This document shows positions 6,276 through 14,570 of a DNA stretch of 64,000 bases, one piece after another (the stretch's first letter is position 1; every line of letters begins with the position of its first letter). The stretch is from the NCBI GenBank assembly GCA_963677755.1, contig OY782506.1, positions 1,984,001 through 2,048,000 of the forward strand, read 5' to 3'. Source of the DNA: JAIOSF01 sp963677755. Its GTDB lineage: Bacteria; Campylobacterota; Campylobacteria; Campylobacterales; Arcobacteraceae. The position numbers and the translations under genes were made by a program. A model generated the notes under the pieces. It made no database searches. It saw only the letters and a list, made by a program, of their open reading frames with translations, and was not told the origin of the DNA.

Positions 6276-8216
6276 ATGAAAATAATTAATTTATCTATAT
6301 TTGGAGATAACATTTTAGAATGTGAAAGAATGGTTCAACTAATTTCATCATCCTTTCCAGAATTAATTGAAAATGAACAGCAATTAAATCCCATATATGC
6401 ACCAACAAAAAGAATATTTAATACTAATCTAACTGTATCTATTCAACTGTTTCCTGATTATAAATCGAGTGATAGATGGGGAGATAAAAGTATATTGACT
6501 CTTCTTGAAGAGAAGGGTGCAAAACTGACAGAAGCTCCAGATGTTATATTAACAGAGTCTATAGATGGAATAGAAACTATTCTCCTTGCTATTGAGTTCT
6601 CTTCTGCAATTCCAGCTGGAAATCAAGCTTGGCAAAGATCAGGTAGAGCATTGTCTTTCAGTGAAGTCAATATACCATATTTATATATAACAGATATTGG
6701 ACTTGAAGAACTAGATTCCAATCGTGAATCAAAAGCTGTTCGAGAATCTAACCCATTAGTTCCACTTTCTTATGTTAAAAATTCTCAAAGAAGTGATTCG
6801 TTTACATATGTAGTCTTTAATCCATCATATTTACTTGAAGATTCTGAAGAATTAAAAGATTTTATTGTAAAGGATGAAGTATTAAAAATAATTAGAGGAT
6901 TAATTCTTAAAGAAAATATTTCATGTTATGAGGAACAATTAGAAAATAAAATTGCCAATTATTTAGATCATTATGAAAACGTTCCAACCACAATAAGTTT
7001 TAAAAAATGGATAGAAAAAAAAGATATTGATATAGAAAGTTATATTGAATCTTTTAATCTAAAGAAATATAATAAAAAAATTGCTACAAAAACACCAATT
7101 AAAGAAGAAATGAAATTATTAATTAAGGATATTATTCCAGATTATGCATTATCAATTTATAATAATTTACCAATTTGTTTTGTTCCCTCATCTAATAGAG
7201 AAAAGTTAAAAAATAAAATTAAAAGTTCTTGTTATCCATTATTAAATGATGAAGTATATACTTGGTTAGGTTCTAATAAGCCTATGGTTATATGTCTTGT
7301 AAATGGTTTTAAACCTAGAGGAGATGATTCTAGACCAGACAGAGGATTAGTTCCTCTTGCTAGAATGTTGTTTGGAAATAATGTTGATATAATGTCTTTG
7401 GTATTTGGTCAAGCAACAGCTTCAATGCAAAATAATTATGCTAATACACCTATTCAACTTGCATCTAGAAATGGATTATGGAAATCAGTACTTTATTACA
7501 GTTCCTTAACAATTGCTAATAGTGCTCATTGGTCTTTATCTCAATCCAAATTAGAACAATTTCAATTGTCTAATGCAGATATTGATACTACTGACCAAAA
7601 GAGTATTTCATTTTCAACACCATCAAGGACACCTACTAAATTCAAAGAGAATGATATTGATACAGCTATACACTTAACATTTTCATCACAAAATTATATT
7701 TTTGAATCTTTATGTAATCCACCTGGAGGAGATTGGAGTGGAATATCTTTTTTAGATAAAGATGATATTGAACATAGATGGATGTCTCTTCCTAGGGTTT
7801 CTGATGAGTCAAAAAGACCAGATCATATATTTCAATTTAAACATAATGATGACACCTATATATTAATAATAGAATCTAAAGAAAAGTTATCAGGGTTATT
7901 ATCTGATAAAGAAGAACTTGGCCAATCATTAATTGATTATGTAACAAGTTTAATAGCCTATCAAAGTAGTGCAATTAATATTGATTGTCATTGGAATAAA
8001 AGTGACAATAATATACCAGATATTTCAGTAACTGAATATATTACAGCTGCTTCATTTTTTTACACAAAAGAAGAAGAGTTAACAATAGCTATAAATGAGT
8101 TGCAGGTAGACTTTATTATAGCTTTTAATTTAAGTTCTCACAATATAATCTATAAAAATAAAACACAAAAAGGAAAATTTATTTTAGAGTTCTTTAAAAA
8201 TAATGGAACTATTTAG
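6276..8216 (+). CDS. Large PD-(D/E)XK restriction endonuclease (putative)
   Basis: 646 residues from the ATG at 6276, chosen because GGGAG lies just before it; an ATG at 6183 preceded by AGGA is the alternative. Near the C-terminus RPDHIFQF followed by ILIIESKEK gives a classic PD...E-S-K nuclease core (PD about 515-516, ESK 533-535). A second PD...IEFSSA segment near residues 88-110, followed by the GNQAWQRSGRAL stretch seen in several restriction enzymes, may be a degenerate or additional core. It converges on two methyltransferase genes with a 4-base overlap, which supports restriction. The specificity cannot be read from the sequence. Confidence 0.75.
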   Translation: MKIINLSIFGDNILECERMVQLISSSFPELIENEQQLNPIYAPTKRIFNTNLTVSIQLFPDYKSSDRWGDKSILTLLEEKGAKLTEAPDVILTESIDGIETILLAIEFSSAIPAGNQAWQRSGRALSFSEVNIPYLYITDIGLEELDSNRESKAVRESNPLVPLSYVKNSQRSDSFTYVVFNPSYLLEDSEELKDFIVKDEVLKIIRGLILKENISCYEEQLENKIANYLDHYENVPTTISFKKWIEKKDIDIESYIESFNLKKYNKKIATKTPIKEEMKLLIKDIIPDYALSIYNNLPICFVPSSNREKLKNKIKSSCYPLLNDEVYTWLGSNKPMVICLVNGFKPRGDDSRPDRGLVPLARMLFGNNVDIMSLVFGQATASMQNNYANTPIQLASRNGLWKSVLYYSSLTIANSAHWSLSQSKLEQFQLSNADIDTTDQKSISFSTPSRTPTKFKENDIDTAIHLTFSSQNYIFESLCNPPGGDWSGISFLDKDDIEHRWMSLPRVSDESKRPDHIFQFKHNDDTYILIIESKEKLSGLLSDKEELGQSLIDYVTSLIAYQSSAINIDCHWNKSDNNIPDISVTEYITAASFFYTKEEELTIAINELQVDFIIAFNLSSHNIIYKNKTQKGKFILEFFKNNGTI

Positions 8217-9049
8217 TAGTTTAAATACATGGATTCATATACTTTATTTAACTTTTTATCAATAACTTTCTTAAAAGTTGATTGACCAGAATGAATGTAT
8301 TTATGCCTTTTGTATAGCTCTTTGGGAATTTCAAAAGTATAATCCTTTGCACATGTTTTCCCGTCAAAGGATAAAAGAAATTTTATTCCTTTTATATTTA
8401 ACTCTTCTAAATATGTTAAAAAAGCTTCATTATCAATAGAACCATAATACATCCCTTTAGTATTAAAGTAAGGTGGATCAAGATAAACAAAGTCATCCTT
8501 TTGTAATATATTTAAAGTATCTTTATAGTCCATATGAATAAATTCTGTATTTTGGATTTTATCTGTCCATTCTTTCAAGACTTTATCTAGTCTATGTGGT
8601 GCAATTCCCTTTCTGCTATAGTGAAGAGAATTGTTAAACTCACCTTTTTTATTAAATCTTATTAGTCCATTCACACATGTTCTTGAAAGAAAGAATAAAT
8701 CTTCAGGTTGAAAATTTGTATTAAATTTTGTTCTTATTTCATTATATACTTTATAGCTTTCTTCATTTGTATCATCATTTAGTTGATTCCAATAGTTAGT
8801 ATAAGTTTCTAATAAATAATCAGGGTTATTTTTTATAAGGTTCCATAAGTCAATTAATGGTTTGTTGATATCAGAAGCAATTTTTTTATTATTGTCAACT
8901 ACATATAGCATTGAACCTCCTCCAACAAATGGTTCAAAATATCTAGCACTATTTTTTGGAATTAATGTTTTAATTTCATATGCAATTTTTCTTTTACTTC
9001 CTGACCATTTAATTACTGGTTGGAATGGTTGATTATTAATATCTTTCAA
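8213..9049 (-). CDS. D12-class DNA adenine-N6 methyltransferase
   Basis: 278 residues, usual Dam/DpnM size. Motif X is KWSGSKRKIAYEI near residue 13, motif I is FEPFVGGGSMLY near 39 and the catalytic motif IV is VYLDPPYF near 190. It would methylate adenine in the site cut by the nuclease encoded at 6276-8216, whose 3' end it overlaps by 4 bases. The start is TTG at 9047-9049, with AAAGG upstream. It lies 44 bases after the second methyltransferase gene, so the two are probably co-transcribed. Confidence 0.9.
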   Translation of the reverse strand: MKDINNQPFQPVIKWSGSKRKIAYEIKTLIPKNSARYFEPFVGGGSMLYVVDNNKKIASDINKPLIDLWNLIKNNPDYLLETYTNYWNQLNDDTNEESYKVYNEIRTKFNTNFQPEDLFFLSRTCVNGLIRFNKKGEFNNSLHYSRKGIAPHRLDKVLKEWTDKIQNTEFIHMDYKDTLNILQKDDFVYLDPPYFNTKGMYYGSIDNEAFLTYLEELNIKGIKFLLSFDGKTCAKDYTFEIPKELYKRHKYIHSGQSTFKKVIDKKLNKVYESMYLNY

Positions 9050-9093
9050 TACTTATACCCTTTATTGTTTATTGATGTTAACATAATAAATCA

Positions 9094-9891
9094 TTAACAC
9101 AATCCAGTATTAGCTAGTCTCTTATTTGCAATAGTAATATATTCTTCTTCTATTTCAAATCCAATAAATTTTCTATTATTTTTAAGGCATGCAACACATT
9201 CCGTTCCTGCTCCAGCAAAAGGTATTAATCCAAGCCAGTCTTTTTTTGTTGAACTACCTATCATCCTTTCTATAACACGAATTGGTTTTTGAGTTGGATG
9301 TTTCCCAAAAGCTAATTCTTCTTTTCTTTTATTATTTGGAATATCCCAAATGCTTCGCATCTGTTTATCTTCTTTTTTTATTAAATCTTCTGGAAACTTT
9401 GTCTCTTTTGTGTATTCATAATTAAAATAGTAATCTCTTTTTTTTGCAGAACCAGTATGTCCCCATATGATTGTTTCATGACTAGCAGTAAATCTTCTAC
9501 CGCTTAAATTAGGAAATGAATTTCTTTTAAACCATATAATTTCATTTAGCATTTCCATTTCAAGTATCTGTAAAGTAAAATTAACAATTCCTATATTATG
9601 ATATGTGCCAAAAATCCAAAAACTTCCAGTCGGCTTTAATACTCTTTTAACTTCAGTTAACCAAAGAGAAGTAAATTCTGCATATTTCATTAATGGCATA
9701 TCATCCCACTTTTCCATGGTCTTTATCCATTTACCACCAAAACCCATATCTTTTATATTTCCAGACCAATTTAAATCTGTTCCCTTAGAAAGATTATATG
9801 GAGGATCAGCTATTACAAAATCTATAGAATTATCATCTAGTTGTTTCATTCCTTCTATAGCATCCATTAAATGTATTTTATTGAGTTCCAT
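9094..9891 (-). CDS. Beta-class DNA methyltransferase (N4/N6 family)
   Basis: 265 residues. The catalytic ADPPYNLSKGTD motif comes first (near residue 29) and the AdoMet-binding FAGAGTECVACLKNNRKFIGFE comes at the C-terminus, the order typical of beta-class enzymes related to M.DpnA/M.MboII. HPTQKP precedes motif I, as in this family. With the D12 enzyme it gives two methyltransferases for one nuclease, an arrangement seen in DpnII-like and type IIS systems, where each enzyme protects one strand or DNA form. AGGAA precedes the ATG. Confidence 0.9.
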   Translation of the reverse strand: MELNKIHLMDAIEGMKQLDDNSIDFVIADPPYNLSKGTDLNWSGNIKDMGFGGKWIKTMEKWDDMPLMKYAEFTSLWLTEVKRVLKPTGSFWIFGTYHNIGIVNFTLQILEMEMLNEIIWFKRNSFPNLSGRRFTASHETIIWGHTGSAKKRDYYFNYEYTKETKFPEDLIKKEDKQMRSIWDIPNNKRKEELAFGKHPTQKPIRVIERMIGSSTKKDWLGLIPFAGAGTECVACLKNNRKFIGFEIEEEYITIANKRLANTGLC

Positions 9892-9950
9892 TATGTTCCT
9901 GAGTCTATTATTTATATGAATGGAATTATAGTCTAAAGCTACTTTAATAC

Positions 9951-9966
9951 TAATACTAGAGTATTA
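9951..9966. promoter_or_regulatory. 16-base palindrome upstream of the methyltransferase operon
   Basis: TAATACT-AG-AGTATTA, with a further TAATACT-like half site immediately on its left. It lies about 60 bases before the first methyltransferase ATG, in the promoter region, where restriction-modification loci often carry a control-protein or methyltransferase binding site. No separate controller gene is present. Confidence 0.45.
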
Positions 9967-10271
9967 CATCAAGAATTAATAAAATTATATTAGTTTTTCA
10001 ACCTATTTTCCACCATCCCCTGAAAAACTATACAAATATATGCAAGACTACGTGCAACAAAGATTTTTTAAAATGATGAGCAAAGCATATATATAGTAGT
10101 ATATGAAAGACTATGAGAAACTATATAATATGTATTTTTCATTTTTACCTTAAATTTGTATATGTATAGTATATCATTTTTTAAAGCTAACTGCCTCTAA
10201 TCTTCCCAACTGATATTTTAACAACACTAGAAGTTTGTAACAACCTTATATCTAAAAGAGTTACTCAAAAT
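9967..10271. other. Gap with one 9-bp inverted repeat
   Basis: No gene is supported here. A 9-bp inverted repeat AGTTTTTCA/TGAAAAACT (9992-10000 and 10021-10029, 20-base loop) and scattered TATATA-rich sequence are the only structure I see. Together with the adjacent uvrB fragment the stretch looks like a recombination junction. Confidence 0.4.
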
Positions 10272-10583
10272 TTACAGAGATACTTTACAGTGCCTATACG
10301 CTTCAGGTTGATAATAGTCATCATACGAAATAAAATACTCCACATGATTCTTAGGGAAAAATCCCAAAAATTCTGAGTACAACTGAGCTGCTAATATTTT
10401 ATTTTGTGTCATAATAAGTGTAGTCATCTGTACTTGCTCAATAATTCGTACCATAGTATGTGTTTTACTAGAGCCGTAACACCTAATGAAGTATTACATT
10501 TATTATCTGCATTGATACTTTCAACTATCTTTCTTATAGCCTCCGGCTGGTTCATATCCTGAGTATACTTTTAATTCATTCAT
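10272..10583 (-). pseudogene. uvrB: uvrB 5' fragment, multiply disrupted
   Basis: The last frame encodes TLIMTQNKILAAQLYSEF followed by FFPKNHVEYFISYDDYYQPEAY, unmistakably the UvrB segment after the Walker A motif. Upstream, in two other frames, MNELKVYSGYEPAG and QPEAIRKIVESI ... LGVT match the UvrB N-terminus. Joining them needs a missing stretch at EPAG|QPEA (an 11-base copy fits a deletion between CCAGCCGGAG repeats) and a one-base loss inside the Walker A GSGKT. Homology stops after YYQPEAY, so only about the first 100 of roughly 660 residues remain. Non-functional; a complete copy must be sought elsewhere in the genome. Confidence 0.88.
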
Positions 10584-10758
10584 GGGGTGAATGTAGGGGA
10601 TTATATCTAATTATTTTAGATTGTTTGATAAATGTTGCATTTTGTTAAGTTTTTCTAAGACTTTCAAAACTTATAGTGTATGTTTATGGTTTGATAAGAT
10701 TTTGATTATTTTTCAGAAGTTGACTGCATATTTGCTGCCAAGAATAAGACATTATGTA
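10584..10758. other. Gap between the uvrB fragment and the tRNA-like element
   Basis: No gene supported. A plus-strand open frame starting at 10621 has an atypical composition (many C, F and S) and overlaps the tRNA-like sequence, so I regard it as spurious. Confidence 0.4.
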
Positions 10759-10899
10759 CAGTCAGCTAATGGACTCGAACCATTACTTTACCTTGTCATA
10801 ATAAAAGTACATTTACTTTGATAAAATAAAGAATTTAGGCAGAGCTAGAATAATTCTAGCCCCTCGGTACGCACTAACCAATTATACTAGTACTGACTG
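10759..10899 (-). ncRNA. tRNA-like cloverleaf with a long central insert
   Basis: On the minus strand CAGTCAGT (10892-10899) pairs with GCTGACTG (10759-10766), an acceptor-like helix of seven Watson-Crick pairs and one G-U. The T arm TAATGG-TTCGAGT-CCATTA (10767-10785) carries a canonical TTCGAGT loop. A D-arm-like GTAT/GTGC (10871-10887) encloses AATTGGTTA. TACC/GGTA (10866-10869 and 10789-10792) takes the anticodon-stem place but encloses 73 bases, including a GCTAGAA/TTCTAGC hairpin. It lacks CCA, and the linker before the D arm is 4 bases, so it is not a normal tRNA: a degenerate tRNA, an integration scar or a tRNA-like RNA. It overlaps the end of the HEPN-like gene. Confidence 0.35.
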
Positions 10900-11743
10900 A
10901 TTCGGATATATTATCTAATTTTTCTGAATCTTTAATTAAATACTCTTGCTTTAATGTTTGAATTATCCCACTTTTTATTCTATCTATTTTTGTATAACCC
11001 TTATATCTTTTTTTTAGCTTAGGTATTAAGTCTCTTTCTATATTTACTGATAAACTACAAATCTTTTTAATGCAGGATTGCCAAGCTAAAGAGAAAAGGT
11101 AAACATCATTTTCATCAAAACTATTATAATTATTAGGTTCATAACCAAATGTGCTTTTTATAACTTCTAAATTATTTATAAAGTGCTTATTTTTATCAAT
11201 TATATTTTGACTTCCATGTAAATTAATATTTCTTGATAAACGATAATAATCAATCAATAGAATCTCAATTTCATCAATATATTTGATATATATTTCTTTA
11301 CCTAGCTTTTTTGGTTTCCTTCCATTTTTTGGATTTTTACCTTCTTTACTTTTATGTACTGTATAAATAGTTTTACGTAAAAAATCACCATCAATATCAT
11401 TTACATGTAAAGAATTTATATAATTAAGTTTTCTAATATTTGCACATGCTTCTTCAGCTTTTGCTTGTATTAATGAAATGTGTGATAAATGTACTAATTG
11501 CTGCAAATGTTCAAAATTTATAGATTCCGTATAAATTTTTGGGTGACCTGCTTTTTTTGTAATATTTTTTAAGTATTTTTCTTCAGGAGAACTTTTTTTA
11601 GATAAATCAATAATTTCTTTTACAGCAGAATCTACTAAACACATATATGGATTAACTAACCCTAAATTTTTTCTAAAGGTTGATTCAATCTTACCCGGTG
11701 TATGAAACTCTTTAGTTGGCTTTTTTTTATTAATTTTTTTCAT
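10874..11743 (-). CDS. Putative HEPN-domain protein
   Basis: 289-residue basic, helix-rich protein. The helix YYRLSRNINLHGSQ near residues 166-179 contains R171-N172-x3-H176 followed by glycine, the R-N-x3-H pattern of HEPN ribonucleases found in toxin-antitoxin and abortive-infection systems. No other domain is recognised; the first 30 residues are lysine-rich. It follows the DUF4238-SEC-C gene by 53 bases on the same strand, suggesting an operon. The last 26 bases of the gene form the 5' arm of the tRNA-like element. HEPN assignment rests on one motif and is tentative. Confidence 0.5.
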   Translation of the reverse strand: MKKINKKKPTKEFHTPGKIESTFRKNLGLVNPYMCLVDSAVKEIIDLSKKSSPEEKYLKNITKKAGHPKIYTESINFEHLQQLVHLSHISLIQAKAEEACANIRKLNYINSLHVNDIDGDFLRKTIYTVHKSKEGKNPKNGRKPKKLGKEIYIKYIDEIEILLIDYYRLSRNINLHGSQNIIDKNKHFINNLEVIKSTFGYEPNNYNSFDENDVYLFSLAWQSCIKKICSLSVNIERDLIPKLKKRYKGYTKIDRIKSGIIQTLKQEYLIKDSEKLDNISESVSTSIIG

Positions 11744-11796
11744 TTTTATCCTTTTTATAATAACTGTTTATACTATCTTATAACTTCATAATCAGA

Positions 11797-14214
11797 TTAT
11801 TCTATTTCAGTTGAAATAAATATAGCCATTGGAACATTCATTAAATGAGTATCACTACCACTTTGAATGAGTAACCGTTGAACATCTCTGCTTAAAAAGC
11901 CACCATTTGGAATTAATAAATGAAAACTACATTTATAGTCACCAAAATTAGTTTTTTTAAGATTAGATAAATACTTTAAATGCTCTTTTTTAAATTTACT
12001 TTTGAGGTTTTTAATAGTATTTTTAGACTCAGTAGTATTGAAATATACTAAACTGTAAATTTCATGAAATAACTTTCGTATATTCTTTAAATTTATAGTG
12101 TCTTTATCATGTAAAGTAAATTCAGTATTTTGATGAAAAGTAAAATTATATGTATTAATTAATTTAGTTAATGTTAAATACCTGTAAGTAGTTAAGCTCA
12201 GTTCTTTCATCTGGTGTTTTTTTATTTCTTCCCATCGCGTATAACTATCTGTAACTAATATAGCACCTGTAATCTGACTCAGAAAAAAGGAAATTTCTAA
12301 AGTCGGAGAAAAACTCATCAATTGTAATTGTCCCCCATCTATAAATATATTGTCTTGTAATAATACTAGAGGATCTGTTAATGCAGCTTGTTTAAATACA
12401 GTCATCATCTTTTCAAGCTCTTTATCTTCCAATTTTGAATTAATACTTTTAAGAAAATTTTTTATTTGATACTCAGGTAGACCCATGTATGAGTTAATAA
12501 GATTTTTTTCTTGTTGTTTAAGTATAGAAGTATCTTTAGGATGAATAGTTGAAGGTAGTTCATTAAAACGTGTCTGGGACATATTCATAGATGATTTGTA
12601 AATATGTTTATTAAAGTCAGTAATATTTGGAAGCAACAATATCGAGCCATCTTCAATAAATGGATATACTTTTATCATAAAGAATATATACTTTAAAGTT
12701 TGTTGTAAATATTTTTTAGGATTTTTAATTGGATTGAATTCATCAGTCATTCTTGATGGGTGTATTAATGGGTTTTGTATAATTACTTCATCAAAATACA
12801 TAGTCAAATTAACTATTAAAGTTTCAATATTTTCGGCATCTACAACGCCGGTATATAATGTTCTAATACTGTTATCTGCTTTAGGAAGTAAATCTATTAT
12901 ATTAGTATCTAATGACCATAAACTATCATAAACTTGATATATTTCTTTTACTTGATCAGTGTTTAACTCTCTCCGTACATCATCCCATGTTTTACCATTA
13001 GTAAGTCCAACTATATCAATAATCGCATTATAAAGTATAATATTTCTTTCTCTAATACTCAATTCTTTCCATGATGGTCTAAGTTTATGACTTTTACCTT
13101 TACAGCAATATTTATATTTTTTTCCACTGCCACATCCACATTCATTGTTAGGTTGTAACTTATGTTCATCTAGATTTTTTATCAGATATTTATTTTGAGG
13201 AGTTGATCTTCCAAAAGCATCTTGATATAAAGTTGTACCATCATCATATCCAACATACATTTCACCACCGAAATGATTAGTATGTGGTGGTAATAGAAGA
13301 TTTTTAAACTCATGCCATTCTTTAGTTACATACTTCTCAGGGAAAAGGCAATCTTTATCATTTCCAGCTATATAATTTACAGCTTTTTGTTTTATAATAT
13401 AATTAATTTCTCTTACTTCATTTTCTGTTAGTTCTCTTTCTCTAATCATATTTAAAGTATGGACTATACTATCATGATAAGGATCAGAGTTAGTTCTTTT
13501 GTCCAAAGGATTTATATCCTCATTATCAGCATATTCGTAATTTGTAAGTATTAAACAAAAGTCTTGGTTAAGAGGGAAAATTGTTTGAGTTGCATTCGAT
13601 GTAATTAAGGGATCATTAGGGTAAGTATTTTGTATATTAGATAAAGGTATTGCATAATTATAAGTAGTAACTGGATGATCAGAGAAAATGAATTTAGTAT
13701 TTGATTTTTTAGCTGATATTATTTCCCGAACTCCTTCTGTCCATATTGTAATATATTGTTTATTTAACGCTTGCATTTCAATTAGTAAGCTATTTTTATC
13801 TAAGTAACTATATTGTTGCTTTATCCAATCTAAACCTTTGGGTGTTCTTAATTTCTGAATATCAATAAAATCAAAAAAGTCTTGAAATCTTTTATGTATA
13901 TATTCGGGTTTATTTTCTATAAAAGCTCTTATTGCTTTTGAACCAGTTGCATCTATTTTACCAAAAAATTTATCTTCAATTTCATCAATTAAAATTGCTC
14001 CAAATGATGTAGTATATAAATCTTTAATTCTAAATATTTTATCAACACTTCTTTTATAGGATTTGTTGATTTTTATTACATCGCCATTAGAATTAGTAAC
14101 AGTTTTATTTAATTCAAGATGATATATAAGAGAAGATTTATTTTTCGTAAAACCTTTTTGATACCACTGTGGAACATAATGATTTTCACGTTTTAATATT
14201 TTTTGAGATTTCAT
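11797..14214 (-). CDS. DUF4238 protein with SEC-C zinc motif and a long C-terminal region
   Basis: 805 residues in three parts. Residues 1 to about 300 are DUF4238: NHYVPQWYQKGF at the N-terminus and the FSDHPVTTYN motif near 180. A SEC-C metal-binding motif, CGCGSGKKYKYCC, is near residue 358. The last 420 residues are a region I do not recognise, containing an ILVTDSYTRWEEI segment near 655. DUF4238 proteins are scattered in mobile and defence-rich loci, role unknown. As first gene of a pair with the HEPN-like protein it could be the sensor or regulatory partner; this is inference. Confidence 0.75.
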   Translation of the reverse strand: MKSQKILKRENHYVPQWYQKGFTKNKSSLIYHLELNKTVTNSNGDVIKINKSYKRSVDKIFRIKDLYTTSFGAILIDEIEDKFFGKIDATGSKAIRAFIENKPEYIHKRFQDFFDFIDIQKLRTPKGLDWIKQQYSYLDKNSLLIEMQALNKQYITIWTEGVREIISAKKSNTKFIFSDHPVTTYNYAIPLSNIQNTYPNDPLITSNATQTIFPLNQDFCLILTNYEYADNEDINPLDKRTNSDPYHDSIVHTLNMIRERELTENEVREINYIIKQKAVNYIAGNDKDCLFPEKYVTKEWHEFKNLLLPPHTNHFGGEMYVGYDDGTTLYQDAFGRSTPQNKYLIKNLDEHKLQPNNECGCGSGKKYKYCCKGKSHKLRPSWKELSIRERNIILYNAIIDIVGLTNGKTWDDVRRELNTDQVKEIYQVYDSLWSLDTNIIDLLPKADNSIRTLYTGVVDAENIETLIVNLTMYFDEVIIQNPLIHPSRMTDEFNPIKNPKKYLQQTLKYIFFMIKVYPFIEDGSILLLPNITDFNKHIYKSSMNMSQTRFNELPSTIHPKDTSILKQQEKNLINSYMGLPEYQIKNFLKSINSKLEDKELEKMMTVFKQAALTDPLVLLQDNIFIDGGQLQLMSFSPTLEISFFLSQITGAILVTDSYTRWEEIKKHQMKELSLTTYRYLTLTKLINTYNFTFHQNTEFTLHDKDTINLKNIRKLFHEIYSLVYFNTTESKNTIKNLKSKFKKEHLKYLSNLKKTNFGDYKCSFHLLIPNGGFLSRDVQRLLIQSGSDTHLMNVPMAIFISTEIE

Positions 14215-14343
14215 AATATATTTTCCATATTCTAATAATATCTAAAATACTTAAGAAAATAAATTAAAATACCTGTCCCAAAAACAGTCCCACAATTTCC
14301 CTTAATTTCCTGTTTTTCGGGAAATTACTAAAACAAGAACCCT
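14215..14343. other. Right end of the island, inverted repeat
   Basis: Contains AATTTCC/GGAAATT (14304-14310 and 14320-14326, 9-base loop) and nearby overlapping TTTCCC/GGGAAA repeats, plus two GTCCCA copies. Together with the truncated frame that follows, this is a plausible integration or recombination junction. No gene is supported. Confidence 0.4.
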
Positions 14344-14409
14344 TTATTTACCTATACTTTCCCACTGTTTAGGAAAAGATGGGTAATCGTAATATACTCT
14401 AATCTGCAT
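14344..14409 (-). pseudogene. Gene start truncated after 21 codons
   Basis: A minus-strand ATG preceded by an excellent Shine-Dalgarno (GGGAGAT, six bases away) begins MQIRVYYDYPSFPKQWESIG and then stops at TAA. The strong translation signal in front of so short a frame suggests the 5' end of a chromosomal gene cut off by the insertion of the island; the rest of the gene is not seen in the window. It could also be a real short peptide. Confidence 0.4.
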
Positions 14410-14520
14410 TATCATCTCCCTTATACTATTTTTAATGAATTTAGCACGATTTACTTTATCTTAGGCTTAATAAAAATGTTCTAATAAGTGTGATTTAAAC
14501 ATTTGATTAATAATATTTAG

Positions 14521-14526
14521 TATAAT
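14521..14526 (+). promoter_or_regulatory. Likely -10 element of the DUF3124 lipoprotein gene
   Basis: TATAAT, preceded by the T-rich ATATTTAG typical of vegetative promoters in Campylobacterota, 45 bases before the TTG start. No convincing -35 box, which is normal for this group. Confidence 0.55.
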
Positions 14527-14570
14527 ACACTTAATTAATTATAAATTATCAAAAAATGGAGATTTAAAAC

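Noticed and set aside
9605..9919. Plus-strand frame of 104 codons across the methyltransferase start
   Set aside because: Antisense to a clear DPPY methyltransferase; composition is that of a shadow frame.
10621..10821. Plus-strand 66-codon frame
   Set aside because: Starts without a ribosome site and runs through the T arm of the tRNA-like element; Cys/Phe-rich composition is unnatural.
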